From assembly GCA_964391735.1 (NCBI GenBank), contig CAYMNF010000044.1, positions 1 through 18,265 of the forward strand: DNA of 18,265 bases, written 5' to 3'. The notes beneath the pieces are model-generated. The model made no database searches and was not told where the DNA came from. It saw nothing but the letters and a program-made list of their open reading frames with translations. Below are positions 5,731-14,032 of this stretch, piece by piece. A program made the translations under genes and the position numbers. The stretch is from CAG-1031 sp964391735 (GTDB lineage Bacteria > Bacteroidota > Bacteroidia > Bacteroidales > Muribaculaceae). Position 1 is the first letter of the stretch. Every line of letters starts with the position of its first letter.

Positions 5731-7878
5731 TTAGTTTATGGGGATTAAGGGAGGGGAGACGGTTTGGTTGCCGATGGTGCGGGGGCGCTGAAGCACGGGG
5801 ACTTCTTGGGGTGCTTGCTGGCGCTCGGGGTATTCGGTGGGGATTTTCTGTAGCCAGTAGTAGTCAATTGTCTCTGACATGTCATGGTGATGTATTCCCT
5901 CGGGGCAATTCTCCATTTTTTCTTCCCAATGTGACCATCCCCTTGTCACGGTCTTGAAGTAGTCCCAGTCTTCATTGATTACGCCACTGTAATGTGCATC
6001 CCGGGTACCTCCGCATCCGCCCACATAGGGGTATGTCCATGTCTCATAGCTTATGCGGCCTCCGGAGACCTGTGTATTCCAATTGCGCCAAGAGTATTCT
6101 TGGCCGTCGTTAGGGAATTTGTCAGCAGTAAAGCGCATGAAATACCTGGGAATTTCATAAACTTCATCTTTCATATTAGCTAATTGTCCCCAATACTTCG
6201 TTAGAGATTTAAACCGGTAGTATCCCGTGAAGCCGTCGGTGTGAAAATACTCCTTGGTGTGGGAGTAGATGTATCTTGTACCGTCGTTGGAGTATGCGCA
6301 GTATGAGTAGTTGTTCTCAGGCGTAAGGTTCCTGATGCGCAGCGTTGCGTCATAAACCACGGCGCAGTCATCCCAGCGTCTTGAGTTGGTCTTTACCTTG
6401 GCCATGTTGCCAAACGGGACTCTGTATAGGTTGCCGTTGGTCTCATTCTTCAAAAGGATTCCCAACTCGGGCCCTTGTGATGAGCCGGTTCCGAAGATGA
6501 AGCGCACCCTTATGTCGGCTGTCTTTATGACGTTGCGCACGGGCCCGAGGGCATAGCTACGGTAGTATGAGACACATGCCGATGAGGTGTGTGACAGGTT
6601 ATAACTGGCAATGGTCTTGTCATCCTTTGGGTCGGAATATTTTACCGACGAGGTGCCGTTATGGAAGCAGAGTGATGAGTTGCCGCCAAATATAAGTTTG
6701 AGAATATAGGGTTTGAAAGATGTTGATATGCCGTTCAAGGTACACACATCATCGGCTCCTACAAATGCGGGACACCCTTTTTTGGATAATACGCCGCGCA
6801 GCATTGAATTCTTTTTGCCCCCGTGGCAGACGGCTGCCCAAACAATGGTGCGGTTCAGGCTCTTGAGGGTCGAGTTCAAAAACTTGGTTTGCAGGACCAC
6901 CGACTGGAGGATTTCCTCTTTATCAACCTTGCTAAAGTTGAGGTAAATACCGTCCTTGTTGGCGGCAACTCCGTCAACATATTTTTTGCCATCTTTGCCT
7001 TTTTTGGTGTAGCCGGAGATGTATGAGTCCCACAGAGCAAAAGGCAGAGAGAGGCCCCCGTCAGGCGTGCCGTGACAGATCATAAAGACAAGGTCAAAGT
7101 TCGAGAAACTTTTCAGGCCGGCGGGTGTGCCGGCGATGGTTGACGTCGTGACCTTGTGTCCCACCACCTTGGCATTTGCATCAGCAATAGCGTTTGTTAT
7201 CACGGAGGCGTTGAATCCCCAGGGGTTCCAGATGCCCATGCTGTAGCGGTTTAGAATTACGCGTCCGGCGGTTGCGCGGCTGTCAACGGCAACCGAGGCC
7301 TTGCGCTGAACCAGGGGTTTGGCTGTTGTGGGGATGTCCGGTTCGTCCCAATTATCCGGGAAGACAATCTCGGTGTCCTCCGGCTCATCAATCTCCATAA
7401 TGTTGGCGAATCCGTCCCAGGGAGTCTCCTCCTCCTGCCCCGTGTCCTCATTGGCGACATCGGCCTTGTCGGCGCCGGTGGTCAGGTGTGCCAGCTCACC
7501 GGTCAACTCGTCGGTTGCGGCGATATCCTCAGGCGACACCGGTTGCACAAGCTGCTCATTGGCACCCGTCAGGTTGTTAAAGTGATTCTCAGGGTCCAAG
7601 GTGAACTCGCTGCCGTCGTCAGCCGTTACGTGCAGCACATTGTTGTCATCGATAACTACCTTCTTTACAAAGGGAAGTTGCTGAACGCGGCTTGCCAGGG
7701 TGGCGGGGTCGGCACACTCAGGCAGGCGCATCAGGTCGGCAGCTTGTTCGGCATTTTGGATATATTCTGTCTCGGTGTACTCGGCATTGCTACCCTCCCC
7801 ACCGGGATTATCCTTGTCGTCATTTGAGCATGCACCCAGGAAGGCGATAAGAATTATTGAAAAAAGGTATTTCTTCAT
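5731..7878 (-). CDS. surface lipoprotein with a putative caspase/CHAT-like (clan CD) peptidase core
   Basis: The 715-residue protein begins with a lipoprotein signal peptide (lipobox LGAC, C17) followed by SNDDKD, acidic residues that resemble the Bacteroidetes lipoprotein export signal, so surface display is likely. Residues 30-110 form a small beta-rich domain and 110-200 an acidic linker. At about 205-415 the pattern of a clan CD cysteine peptidase appears: a hydrophobic strand into ICHG (H269), then a strand into WAAVCHGG (C351), then a GCPAFVGADD segment like the strand after the catalytic Cys in CHAT and caspase proteins. Residues 450-548 resemble an Fn3-type domain (LRIRNLTPENNYSYCAYSNDG), and the 549-715 tail is rich in Trp and Tyr. 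Peptidase activity is inferred from the His/Cys pattern only; the 82-residue spacing is wide. It sits alone between a terminator and a divergent promoter. Confidence 0.55.
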   Translation of the reverse strand: MKKYLFSIILIAFLGACSNDDKDNPGGEGSNAEYTETEYIQNAEQAADLMRLPECADPATLASRVQQLPFVKKVVIDDNNVLHVTADDGSEFTLDPENHFNNLTGANEQLVQPVSPEDIAATDELTGELAHLTTGADKADVANEDTGQEEETPWDGFANIMEIDEPEDTEIVFPDNWDEPDIPTTAKPLVQRKASVAVDSRATAGRVILNRYSMGIWNPWGFNASVITNAIADANAKVVGHKVTTSTIAGTPAGLKSFSNFDLVFMICHGTPDGGLSLPFALWDSYISGYTKKGKDGKKYVDGVAANKDGIYLNFSKVDKEEILQSVVLQTKFLNSTLKSLNRTIVWAAVCHGGKKNSMLRGVLSKKGCPAFVGADDVCTLNGISTSFKPYILKLIFGGNSSLCFHNGTSSVKYSDPKDDKTIASYNLSHTSSACVSYYRSYALGPVRNVIKTADIRVRFIFGTGSSQGPELGILLKNETNGNLYRVPFGNMAKVKTNSRRWDDCAVVYDATLRIRNLTPENNYSYCAYSNDGTRYIYSHTKEYFHTDGFTGYYRFKSLTKYWGQLANMKDEVYEIPRYFMRFTADKFPNDGQEYSWRNWNTQVSGGRISYETWTYPYVGGCGGTRDAHYSGVINEDWDYFKTVTRGWSHWEEKMENCPEGIHHHDMSETIDYYWLQKIPTEYPERQQAPQEVPVLQRPRTIGNQTVSPPLIPIN

Positions 7879-7934
7879 CTTAAGGAATTATAGGGGTGTT
7901 TCATTGAGCGGAACCACACAACGGCTCCACGTGC

Positions 7935-7942
7935 CAAAAATA
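7935..7942 (-). promoter_or_regulatory. -7 box for the caspase-like lipoprotein gene
   Basis: TATTTTTG on the minus strand (plus 7942-7935) matches TAnnTTTG and predicts a start near 7928, giving a leader of about 50 nt. No clear TTG at the -33 distance was found. An imperfect inverted repeat (7962-7980) occupies that area instead, which may mean an activator or repressor is involved. Confidence 0.4.
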
Positions 7943-7961
7943 GTATAATTATTTGACATTC

Positions 7962-7980
7962 TTGAGGTTTGTAACCTTAA
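7962..7980. promoter_or_regulatory. inverted repeat in the divergent promoter region
   Basis: AGGTT (7965-7969) and AACCT (7973-7977) flank TGT, and the symmetry extends imperfectly to 7962-7980. It lies about 20 bp upstream of the lipoprotein -7 box. The 9-mer TTTGTAACC in it (7968-7976) recurs at 8030-8038, over the -7 box and start region of the divergent VanZ gene. A shared regulator is possible but unproven. Confidence 0.35.
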
Positions 7981-8002
7981 TGTGCCGGGGCGGGCGATAT
8001 CG

Positions 8003-8033
8003 TTGGCATATTTTCGCGGAAAAGCTAATTTTG
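8003..8033 (+). promoter_or_regulatory. promoter for the VanZ-family gene
   Basis: TTG (8003-8005), a 20-nt spacer and TAATTTTG (8026-8033) match the Bacteroidetes consensus. The predicted start is near 8037-8040, only 6-9 nt before the ATG at 8046. Confidence 0.55.
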
Positions 8034-8045
8034 TAACCGATAAGA

Positions 8046-8441
8046 ATGATAAAGGTACGAAAGAAGCTTCAAGGGTATCTGCGGCTGTTGCCGGCATGGG
8101 TGTTTACCGCCCTGGTGACGGCTGCGGTCCTATGGTTGACGCTTGCCCCCGAGCCTATCGGGCATGGGAATATGCCGCCAATCCCGGGCCTTGACAAGTT
8201 CGCGCACTTTATGATGTTCGGCGGCCTGCAGGTTGCCGTGTGTACCGACCTGTGGCTGACGCATCGCCTGAGCTTGCGCACAATGCTGATAGCTGCCTGT
8301 CTGGTGAGCTTGTTTGGCGGGGGTATCGAGCTGCTCCAGGGGTGGATGCCTTACGGACGCGGGGCTCAGCTCAGTGACTGGGTGGCCGACATTGCGGGGG
8401 CCTTTTTCTGGGGATGGCTCGTTGAGCGGTTTTACAGGTAA
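8046..8441 (+). CDS. VanZ-family membrane protein
   Basis: The 131-residue protein has about four hydrophobic segments (about 15-33, 50-70, 78-97 and 110-128) and the VanZ-family signature: LDKFAHFMMFGGL near residues 50-62, then GGGIELLQGWMP and a QLSDWVADIAGAFFGW-like end. VanZ proteins are small inner-membrane proteins; the founding member gives low-level teicoplanin resistance, but most homologues have unknown roles, and resistance should not be assumed here. The ATG is set by a promoter ending 12 nt upstream, which leaves almost no leader and no room for a Shine-Dalgarno. Its stop overlaps the stop of the convergent gene by 10 nt. Confidence 0.85.
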   Translation: MIKVRKKLQGYLRLLPAWVFTALVTAAVLWLTLAPEPIGHGNMPPIPGLDKFAHFMMFGGLQVAVCTDLWLTHRLSLRTMLIAACLVSLFGGGIELLQGWMPYGRGAQLSDWVADIAGAFFWGWLVERFYR

Positions 8442-9037
8442 ACGGGTTCGGCGGGTATTTCAGGTGCCGGGAAGATGCGTTGCAGTCCCTGCAGGTTGTC
8501 GGGGGTGTCGTCAACGCGCTTCAACGGGCGGCGCAGCCAATATGGAAGCAGCTTCAACAGGTCAACCTTTATCCCTTTGTGTATCGGGGTGAAGGTCATC
8601 AGGGCCCTTTCCTCATCCAACTGCAGGGTAAAGGGGGCCGGCTTGGAGAGGGAGGTGGCATCATCGTCAAGCGTCATGTACAGCTGTGCCTCAAAAACCC
8701 CGGGCTTGGCCGTTGCTCGCAGCCTGCCCAACAATGTCCCCGGGGTAATCCCGTGGTTTGAGGTCTGCAAGGCAACGATGTTGTAGACTTTCCCCGGCAG
8801 GGACTCTTCGCGCTCAATCGCCACCCTGCCACCGTCGGCCGGGAAGTGCCACAGCCCCTCAACGGGATGCAGCGGTCGCGCAGCCAGACGTTTACACAGG
8901 CTGTCGGTGCCATTGTAACCGGGCATCACCTCAGACCGGGCCGGCATGGGCAACCCTGAGAGCACAGGCCCGACAGCCATGCAACCCACGCGGCACATCA
9001 ACAGCAGTGCCACGATGAAAATGAGTCTTGGAACCAT
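8432..9037 (-). CDS. exported protein of unknown function
   Basis: The 201-residue protein has an N-terminal hydrophobic segment (residues 3-20, signal peptide). A cysteine follows (RVGC), but the -3 residue is Arg, so a lipobox is doubtful. The mature part includes PVEGLWHFPADGG (about 58-70), ITPGTLLGRLRAT and LPYWLRRPLKR. It looks like a mostly beta exported domain that I do not recognise. It is the last gene of the five-gene minus-strand cluster, 3 nt after the DUF2007 gene, and it overlaps the 3' end of the VanZ gene tail to tail by 10 nt. No terminator is visible in the overlap. Confidence 0.75.
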   Translation of the reverse strand: MVPRLIFIVALLLMCRVGCMAVGPVLSGLPMPARSEVMPGYNGTDSLCKRLAARPLHPVEGLWHFPADGGRVAIEREESLPGKVYNIVALQTSNHGITPGTLLGRLRATAKPGVFEAQLYMTLDDDATSLSKPAPFTLQLDEERALMTFTPIHKGIKVDLLKLLPYWLRRPLKRVDDTPDNLQGLQRIFPAPEIPAEPVYL

Positions 9038-9040
9038 TTA

Positions 9041-9286
9041 TTACATATCCAGATCCATCCCCTCAAGAATGCGACGGGCGCGTTCAAGGTCGGCCTCCCG
9101 CACCATTATGCGCAATCCCCCGATTGAGTTGAAGCCGATGGGCAGAATCGACGAGAAGATGCTGTTGTCGATAAACGCATCAATCCCCTCATCCTGCAAG
9201 CGGTTGAGGATGAGGTGTGCCGGCACGTCGCGACTGACTTGGGTCAGCAGCACCGGGTCGTTCTTCGGGTTATTTAAGCGTATCAT
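9041..9286 (-). CDS. DUF2007-family putative signal-transducing protein
   Basis: This 81-residue protein matches the small DUF2007 family: VLLTQVSRDVPAHLILNRLQDEGIDAFIDNS, split here as an N-terminal strand-helix unit, then SILPIGFNSIGGLRIMV and the closing READLERARRILEG helix. The fold is a ferredoxin-like domain of unknown role, sometimes described as signal-transducing. I chose ATG 9286 (MIRLNNPKND) rather than an upstream in-frame ATG at 9463, because the extra residues are low-quality shadow of the glycosylase gene. The start overlaps the end of the upstream glycosylase gene by 17 nt, which suggests coupling. Confidence 0.8.
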   Translation of the reverse strand: MIRLNNPKNDPVLLTQVSRDVPAHLILNRLQDEGIDAFIDNSIFSSILPIGFNSIGGLRIMVREADLERARRILEGMDLDM

Positions 9287-9890
9287 CTTGTTGAGGTGAA
9301 GTGTGTAAATCGTGTTGTGGGTTAACGAAGTCAAAGAGACGGCGATAATATGCGGCTTTCCACTCAATTGACCTTGGGAAGGCCCGCGACGAGGAGGGCA
9401 TGCGCCAGATTCGCACCTCGCGCCCGTCAAAAAAGTGCGTGGTATGGTACTCCCCCACGGCAATCTTTTTAAAGCCCACGGTGTCCCCGAGCGTCTCCAC
9501 CGCCTTTTCGCCCGTCAGAGCTATGTCATGACAAAGGGGCAGCTGCGCCAACAGGGCACCAAAGTCACGCGGTTGCACCACGGTGAGATGCGCGTCAGAG
9601 GCATTACCCTTCTCGCGCACCACCTGCACGGCCGTGTCGGTGAGCGCCAGCCCGGCCCTGCGGCAGAACGCAACTATTTTCTCCTTGTCGAACCCTTTGC
9701 CACCGGGCAACATAAAGGCATCTTTGTCTCCCGTGGAGATATATGCCCATATCCGCCACATGTCATTCTGGGGATTCGGATAGAAGAAATCCATGCACCA
9801 GCGAGCCTGCGGCGGCGGGAAACTCCCCGACATCAGTATGCGTGCATCGGGCGGCAAAAACGGGGGTAGGGGGTGCGTCTCTATGGGCAT
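9270..9890 (-). CDS. uracil-DNA glycosylase-family protein
   Basis: The 206-residue protein has the two sequence blocks of the uracil/mismatch DNA glycosylase superfamily. Block one is at 20-45 (GSFPPP at 22-27, then FFYPNPQNDMW at 35-45), forming the base-binding pocket and water-activating loop. Block two is WRMPSSSRA at 162-170, the DNA-intercalating loop. It would remove deaminated or mispaired bases in base-excision repair. The exact substrate (uracil, thymine in G:T, or other) cannot be read from the sequence. It follows the GH13 gene by 8 nt and overlaps the DUF2007 gene, so it seems co-transcribed with sugar genes without an obvious functional link. Confidence 0.82.
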   Translation of the reverse strand: MPIETHPLPPFLPPDARILMSGSFPPPQARWCMDFFYPNPQNDMWRIWAYISTGDKDAFMLPGGKGFDKEKIVAFCRRAGLALTDTAVQVVREKGNASDAHLTVVQPRDFGALLAQLPLCHDIALTGEKAVETLGDTVGFKKIAVGEYHTTHFFDGREVRIWRMPSSSRAFPRSIEWKAAYYRRLFDFVNPQHDLHTSPQQDDTLK

Positions 9891-9898
9891 GCTGCTAT

Positions 9899-11590
9899 TC
9901 AGGCTTTGCGGGTAGCGAAACGTAGGGCCACTGCGCCGTTGGCCGGGACCTTCACGCTCAGCAGTCCGTCGGGGAGCAGCGGGGTACTGATCTTGGCACC
10001 GCTTATGAGGTCAACGGCGTTGGCAGACCGCACGGGGCGTATCCCCAGCGTATCAAAGGCATGGGCAGGGATTTTTGTCTTTATTACAGCCTCACGGTCG
10101 GCAAAGTTGGCAATCACCACCACCGTCTCGCCCCCTGACGAGCGCATAAAAGCGTAGTGTCGGTGCGGGTCAAAGTCGGCCGGGCGGTCATAGTTGACGT
10201 ACATCAGGTCAAAGAACCGGCCGCGCGATATCGCCGGCGAGGCATTGCATGCACGCATTATGGAGGTGTAAGTATTCTTCAGCGCCAACTGTTGCTGTGA
10301 TAGGCGTGTGTCGTCAAACTGTCCCTGTTCGTCAAGCCAACGGCGCATGGTGGGCAGGCTCCAGTAGTCAAAAATGGTGGTGCGCCCGTCCCGGCCGCTG
10401 AACCCCTCGGCATCGGTGCCGGTCTCGCCGACCTCCTGACCCATATACACCATCAGCGGGCCTTCCCCCATAAAGGCCGCCACCGCCAACGGGGCAATCC
10501 CCTTGCGCGGGTCACCGGCAAATTGTGGGGAGCCGATGCGCTGCTCGTCATGGTTCTCAAGGAAGTTGAGCATGTGCGGTTTTATGTCCTCAACAGTTTG
10601 CCAGCAGCCGGTAAGCTGGGCGGCAGATACCCCGGAGGTCACCACACCGCGCAGGGTGTCATACAGGTTAACCTTGTCATACAGATAGTCAAAGCCCGCT
10701 TGCAGGTAAGGCCTGTATTGGCCGACATCATATATCTCGCCTATGAAAATTACATGTGGAAAGTTGGCTTTCACAGCCGGGATTGCCCACCGCCAAAACT
10801 CGGTGGGGACCATGTGCACCATGTCGCACCTGAAGCCGTCAACCCCCTTTGCGGCCCAATAGCGCAGAATGTGCAGCATCTTGTACCACGTGTCGGGCGT
10901 GGGGTGGAAGTGCCGCGAATGGTCGCCATAGTCGTACCCGTAGTTCAGCTTGACCGTCTCATACCAGTCATTGACCCCCGGGAAGGCGGTGAAGCAGTCG
11001 TTGCCCGAGGCCTTGGCCGGGAACTCGACATACTCCTCAACCCCCGGCATGGGAGGTAGTTGGGGCGTGAATCGCTGGCGCGGGATGTAGTAGAAGTTGT
11101 TGTTGTGACCGAAGTATAATGAGGTGTCGTCATGCGCGCCAAAGTCCTCAATCCCAACCGGTTTGGCATCGCTGTGGTAGCGGCGTGCAACATGGTTGGG
11201 GACAAAGTCAATAATCAGTTTCAGTCCGCTGTCATGAATCCGTTTAACCAGTGCCTCAAACTCCTCCATACGTTTTTCGGGCACGCGGGCAAGGTCGGGG
11301 TCCACGTCATAGTAATCCTTGATGGCGTACGGGCTGCCGGCTTTCCCCTTGACGACACTCGGGTTGTCGGGCAGAATGCCATGGGCCGAATAGTCGGTGG
11401 CCGTGGCGTGCTCAATCACCCCGGTTAGCCACAGATGCGTGATGCCGCGCCCCTGCAACTCAGTAAGCATCGCGGGGGTGTAGTCGTCGAATTTTCCCAC
11501 CCCGTTGGTCTCAATGTCGCCGGCGGGCTTGGGGGCTGCACAACGATTGGTGTACAGGCGCGGAAGAATCTGGTATATAACGGGTTTCAT
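9899..11590 (-). CDS. cytoplasmic GH13 alpha-amylase-family glycosidase
   Basis: The 563-residue enzyme has the full GH13 barrel. Region I is DFVPNHV (D128), region II GFRCDM with nucleophile D256, region III FIGEIYD with acid/base E285, and region IV FLENHDE with D348. The C-terminal beta domain runs to the end. It hydrolyses or transfers alpha-glucan bonds. There is no signal peptide when the start is ATG 11590 (MKPVIYQILPRLY), so it should act in the cytoplasm on imported maltooligosaccharides. A longer frame starting at 11650 adds about 20 residues that overlap the GH31 stop and is unlikely. It lies 17 nt after the GH31 gene. Substrate size and cleavage versus transfer are not decided by the sequence. 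Confidence 0.9.
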   Translation of the reverse strand: MKPVIYQILPRLYTNRCAAPKPAGDIETNGVGKFDDYTPAMLTELQGRGITHLWLTGVIEHATATDYSAHGILPDNPSVVKGKAGSPYAIKDYYDVDPDLARVPEKRMEEFEALVKRIHDSGLKLIIDFVPNHVARRYHSDAKPVGIEDFGAHDDTSLYFGHNNNFYYIPRQRFTPQLPPMPGVEEYVEFPAKASGNDCFTAFPGVNDWYETVKLNYGYDYGDHSRHFHPTPDTWYKMLHILRYWAAKGVDGFRCDMVHMVPTEFWRWAIPAVKANFPHVIFIGEIYDVGQYRPYLQAGFDYLYDKVNLYDTLRGVVTSGVSAAQLTGCWQTVEDIKPHMLNFLENHDEQRIGSPQFAGDPRKGIAPLAVAAFMGEGPLMVYMGQEVGETGTDAEGFSGRDGRTTIFDYWSLPTMRRWLDEQGQFDDTRLSQQQLALKNTYTSIMRACNASPAISRGRFFDLMYVNYDRPADFDPHRHYAFMRSSGGETVVVIANFADREAVIKTKIPAHAFDTLGIRPVRSANAVDLISGAKISTPLLPDGLLSVKVPANGAVALRFATRKA

Positions 11591-11607
11591 GGACCGGGAG
11601 AGGCTTC

Positions 11608-13968
11608 TTATTTGGTAACGGTGATTTTGACGGGCTCGGCAACCTTCCATTTGAAGTTTACCGTGAGGCGGCGCGTCTCAGGGTCGTATTTCCATGACAG
11701 CCTGCCGGTGCCGGTGTTTACCGCGGCGGGTTTGCTGACATTCTCAAACACAAGGGAGATCTCCTTCTGGGCGGGTTGTCCGGGATAGTCACCTTTTGAG
11801 GTCATCTCCACAGTAATCTCTTTCTCGGTGTCGGCACCCTTCATGGTGATGAGGGCGTAACGGCCCGACTCAAGGCTGCTGTTTGATGTGCGGTCATCCT
11901 CAAACATCGTATACTCTGATTCGGTTCCCGGGGTCGGGAAGTAGAGTATGGTATAGCGGTCGGTACGATAGTCACCGGTGTTCTCCATTTTGTATGTGGC
12001 CTGTGGGATGAATGCGCCGGCACGTACAAACAGGGGCAGCTTGTCCAGGGGGGCGTCAACCGTGGCGGTTGTGTGGCCCTCAAACACGCGTTCGGGGTTG
12101 GAGAAGTCGATCCATGTACCCTCGGGGAAGACTACCTCACGGCTCACGGCCCCGGCGGTCATCACCGGTGCCACAAGCACGTCACGGCCCCACAGGTATT
12201 CGTCGCTGATGTCATCATAGCGGGTGCTGCCGGGGGTGTAGAAATCCAGCGGGCGCACCAGGGGTAATCCCTCGGCGGCATTCTCCCACGCCAGGGTGTA
12301 ATTATATGGCAGCCAGGTGTAGCGGGTCTTGATAAGGTCACGCAGAATATCCTCATATTGGGGATAGTTGAACGGCTCGGCAGCCTGTTGGGCGTGGGTG
12401 CGCAAGATGGGGCTGAAGGTTCCTAATTGCAACCAGCGCACATACAGCTCAGGGTCGGTGGGGTTCTCCTCGTCAACGGCAAACCCGCCGACGTCATGGC
12501 TCATATATCCCAAGCCGCTGAGGCCTGAGTTGAGCATAATCTTGATTTGCGGTTGCAACCCGCCCCATGAGCGGCTGACGTCGGTTGACCACGGGAAAAC
12601 AGAGTATCGTTGCAACCCCGTTGTGCCGCCGCGCATCAGCGTCATCAGGCGTGTCTCGGGATACTCATTTTCAAACAGGTTGAAGATGATGCGGCTCCAG
12701 TCGTTGCCATATTGGTTATGATACTGTCGAGCCGTCAGGCCGTTGGCATGGAGGCCGCTCTCAGGGTGCACCTCGGGTTCGCCAAGGTCTCCCCACCAGC
12801 CGGAGATGCCCTCGTCGGTGAGGGCCTTGTAGCGGTTGCGTAGCCAAGCAAAAGCGGTGGGGGAGGAGACGTCGAACATAGCACCCTCGCCAACCCATAT
12901 TTTCACCGGCTGTATCCCCCGGCCGGTGCTGTCGGTGACAAAGATGCCCTCTTGAGCCAGCTCATTATAGTTATCCACACCCCGGCCGTTTGTCAGCACG
13001 TAGGGTTGTGAAATGGGTATCAAATGCACACCGCGCTTCTTCAGGTCGCGCAGCATCCCTTTGTGGTCGGGCCATTGCTCCTTGTCCCATGCCAGGCGCC
13101 CCATGTCCTCCTCCTTGCCATACCAATACAGGTCAAGGACTATGCCGTCAAGGGGATAGCCCCCTTTCTTCAAGCGCGTTACCACGCTGTCGGTCTCATG
13201 TTGCGTCTTGTAGCCGTACTTCGACGTTATGTAACCCAGGGCCCAGAAGGGGGGCAACTTTTGGCGTCCCGTCAGGGCTGAAAGCTGCTTTGTTATCCCC
13301 GGCAGGCTACCCCCGCCGTTGATAAAGTAGTAACTGACAGGGGCCTGTGCCTCGCTGGTGTAGACAATGGGATTGTTCATTACCATGGTGGCGGCAGCAA
13401 AATCGTCAAACAGAACGGCATACCCGTTTGATGAGATAAACAGGGGCATGCAGATGTTCATCTGTTTGATGCGCTCCTCATCAGCGGTGTACCCATAGTT
13501 CTGCTTGTTATAGATAACCAGCGTGTCACCTTTCAGGTTGTATGAGTATCCGCGCTCACCGGCACCGTAAAATGAGCCCCCACCCATCGTGGAAAGGGAC
13601 ATGGTTTGCTTGCCGCCGGCCACGGTGCGCACGCCGTTGTCGCTGACAGCGCGGTCGGGCCCCGCCGAGATGCTCACGGCACCATCGGCACGGTTCACCG
13701 TTACCGTCATCCCCGTGGGGGTTATGTACGCCATGCCGGTGGCCGTCTCAATGACATTACCGTTGAACTCAGCCATGGGGGTGAGAACGGATGCGTCGGT
13801 GCGCAGGTCGTTCCACCCGGCCGGGGTGTTGCTGACGCGCACAATGTCGTCAGTTATAAACTCGATGCCAACCACCCGGCCGCCGCGGGTGTCGGTGGTG
13901 AATTTGGCGGTTGTGCCAAAGGCGGTTGTGCCAAGCACAAGCATTGCAAGGGTGTATGATAATCTCAT
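11608..13968 (-). CDS. exported GH31 alpha-glucosidase or alpha-transglucosylase
   Basis: The 786-residue enzyme has a signal peptide (cleavage near residue 20) and the GH31 layout: N-terminal beta-sandwich (about 25-220), TIM barrel (about 225-590), then beta domains including a DUF5110-like tail. The nucleophile is D394 in GWWGDLGEPE and the acid/base D463 in WSTDVSRSW. The GDLGEP form of the nucleophile loop, rather than the DMNEP of classical alpha-glucosidases, recalls the oligosaccharide 4-alpha-glucosyltransferase branch (Cellvibrio Agd31B type); this is from memory and tentative. No lipobox, so probably periplasmic. It is the first gene of the five-gene cluster, behind its own promoter. 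Confidence 0.9.
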   Translation of the reverse strand: MRLSYTLAMLVLGTTAFGTTAKFTTDTRGGRVVGIEFITDDIVRVSNTPAGWNDLRTDASVLTPMAEFNGNVIETATGMAYITPTGMTVTVNRADGAVSISAGPDRAVSDNGVRTVAGGKQTMSLSTMGGGSFYGAGERGYSYNLKGDTLVIYNKQNYGYTADEERIKQMNICMPLFISSNGYAVLFDDFAAATMVMNNPIVYTSEAQAPVSYYFINGGGSLPGITKQLSALTGRQKLPPFWALGYITSKYGYKTQHETDSVVTRLKKGGYPLDGIVLDLYWYGKEEDMGRLAWDKEQWPDHKGMLRDLKKRGVHLIPISQPYVLTNGRGVDNYNELAQEGIFVTDSTGRGIQPVKIWVGEGAMFDVSSPTAFAWLRNRYKALTDEGISGWWGDLGEPEVHPESGLHANGLTARQYHNQYGNDWSRIIFNLFENEYPETRLMTLMRGGTTGLQRYSVFPWSTDVSRSWGGLQPQIKIMLNSGLSGLGYMSHDVGGFAVDEENPTDPELYVRWLQLGTFSPILRTHAQQAAEPFNYPQYEDILRDLIKTRYTWLPYNYTLAWENAAEGLPLVRPLDFYTPGSTRYDDISDEYLWGRDVLVAPVMTAGAVSREVVFPEGTWIDFSNPERVFEGHTTATVDAPLDKLPLFVRAGAFIPQATYKMENTGDYRTDRYTILYFPTPGTESEYTMFEDDRTSNSSLESGRYALITMKGADTEKEITVEMTSKGDYPGQPAQKEISLVFENVSKPAAVNTGTGRLSWKYDPETRRLTVNFKWKVAEPVKITVTK

Positions 13969-14004
13969 GCCGATTTTTAGTTAACTACGGGCTTATATAC
14001 TCTG

Positions 14005-14017
14005 TTCTGCAGCAGAA
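14005..14017. promoter_or_regulatory. perfect inverted repeat in the GH31 leader
   Basis: TTCTGC (14005-14010), a central A and GCAGAA (14012-14017) form a perfect 13-bp palindrome just downstream of the predicted GH31 start site (near 14027). Its size and place fit a repressor operator. It could also fold as a weak leader hairpin. Confidence 0.4.
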
Positions 14018-14032
14018 TCTTGGTCTACGCTG

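Noticed and set aside
9287..9463. Longer N-terminus for the DUF2007 protein
   Set aside because: The added residues are read from inside the glycosylase gene and do not resemble the family; the 81-residue form fits the family length.
10523..11059. 178-residue plus-strand frame inside the GH13 gene
   Set aside because: It is antisense to catalytic regions of a clear enzyme gene and has no homology signal of its own; high GC creates such frames.
11591..11650. Longer N-terminus for the cytoplasmic GH13 enzyme
   Set aside because: It overlaps the GH31 coding end, is basic and low in structure, and the barrel begins directly after the ATG at 11590.
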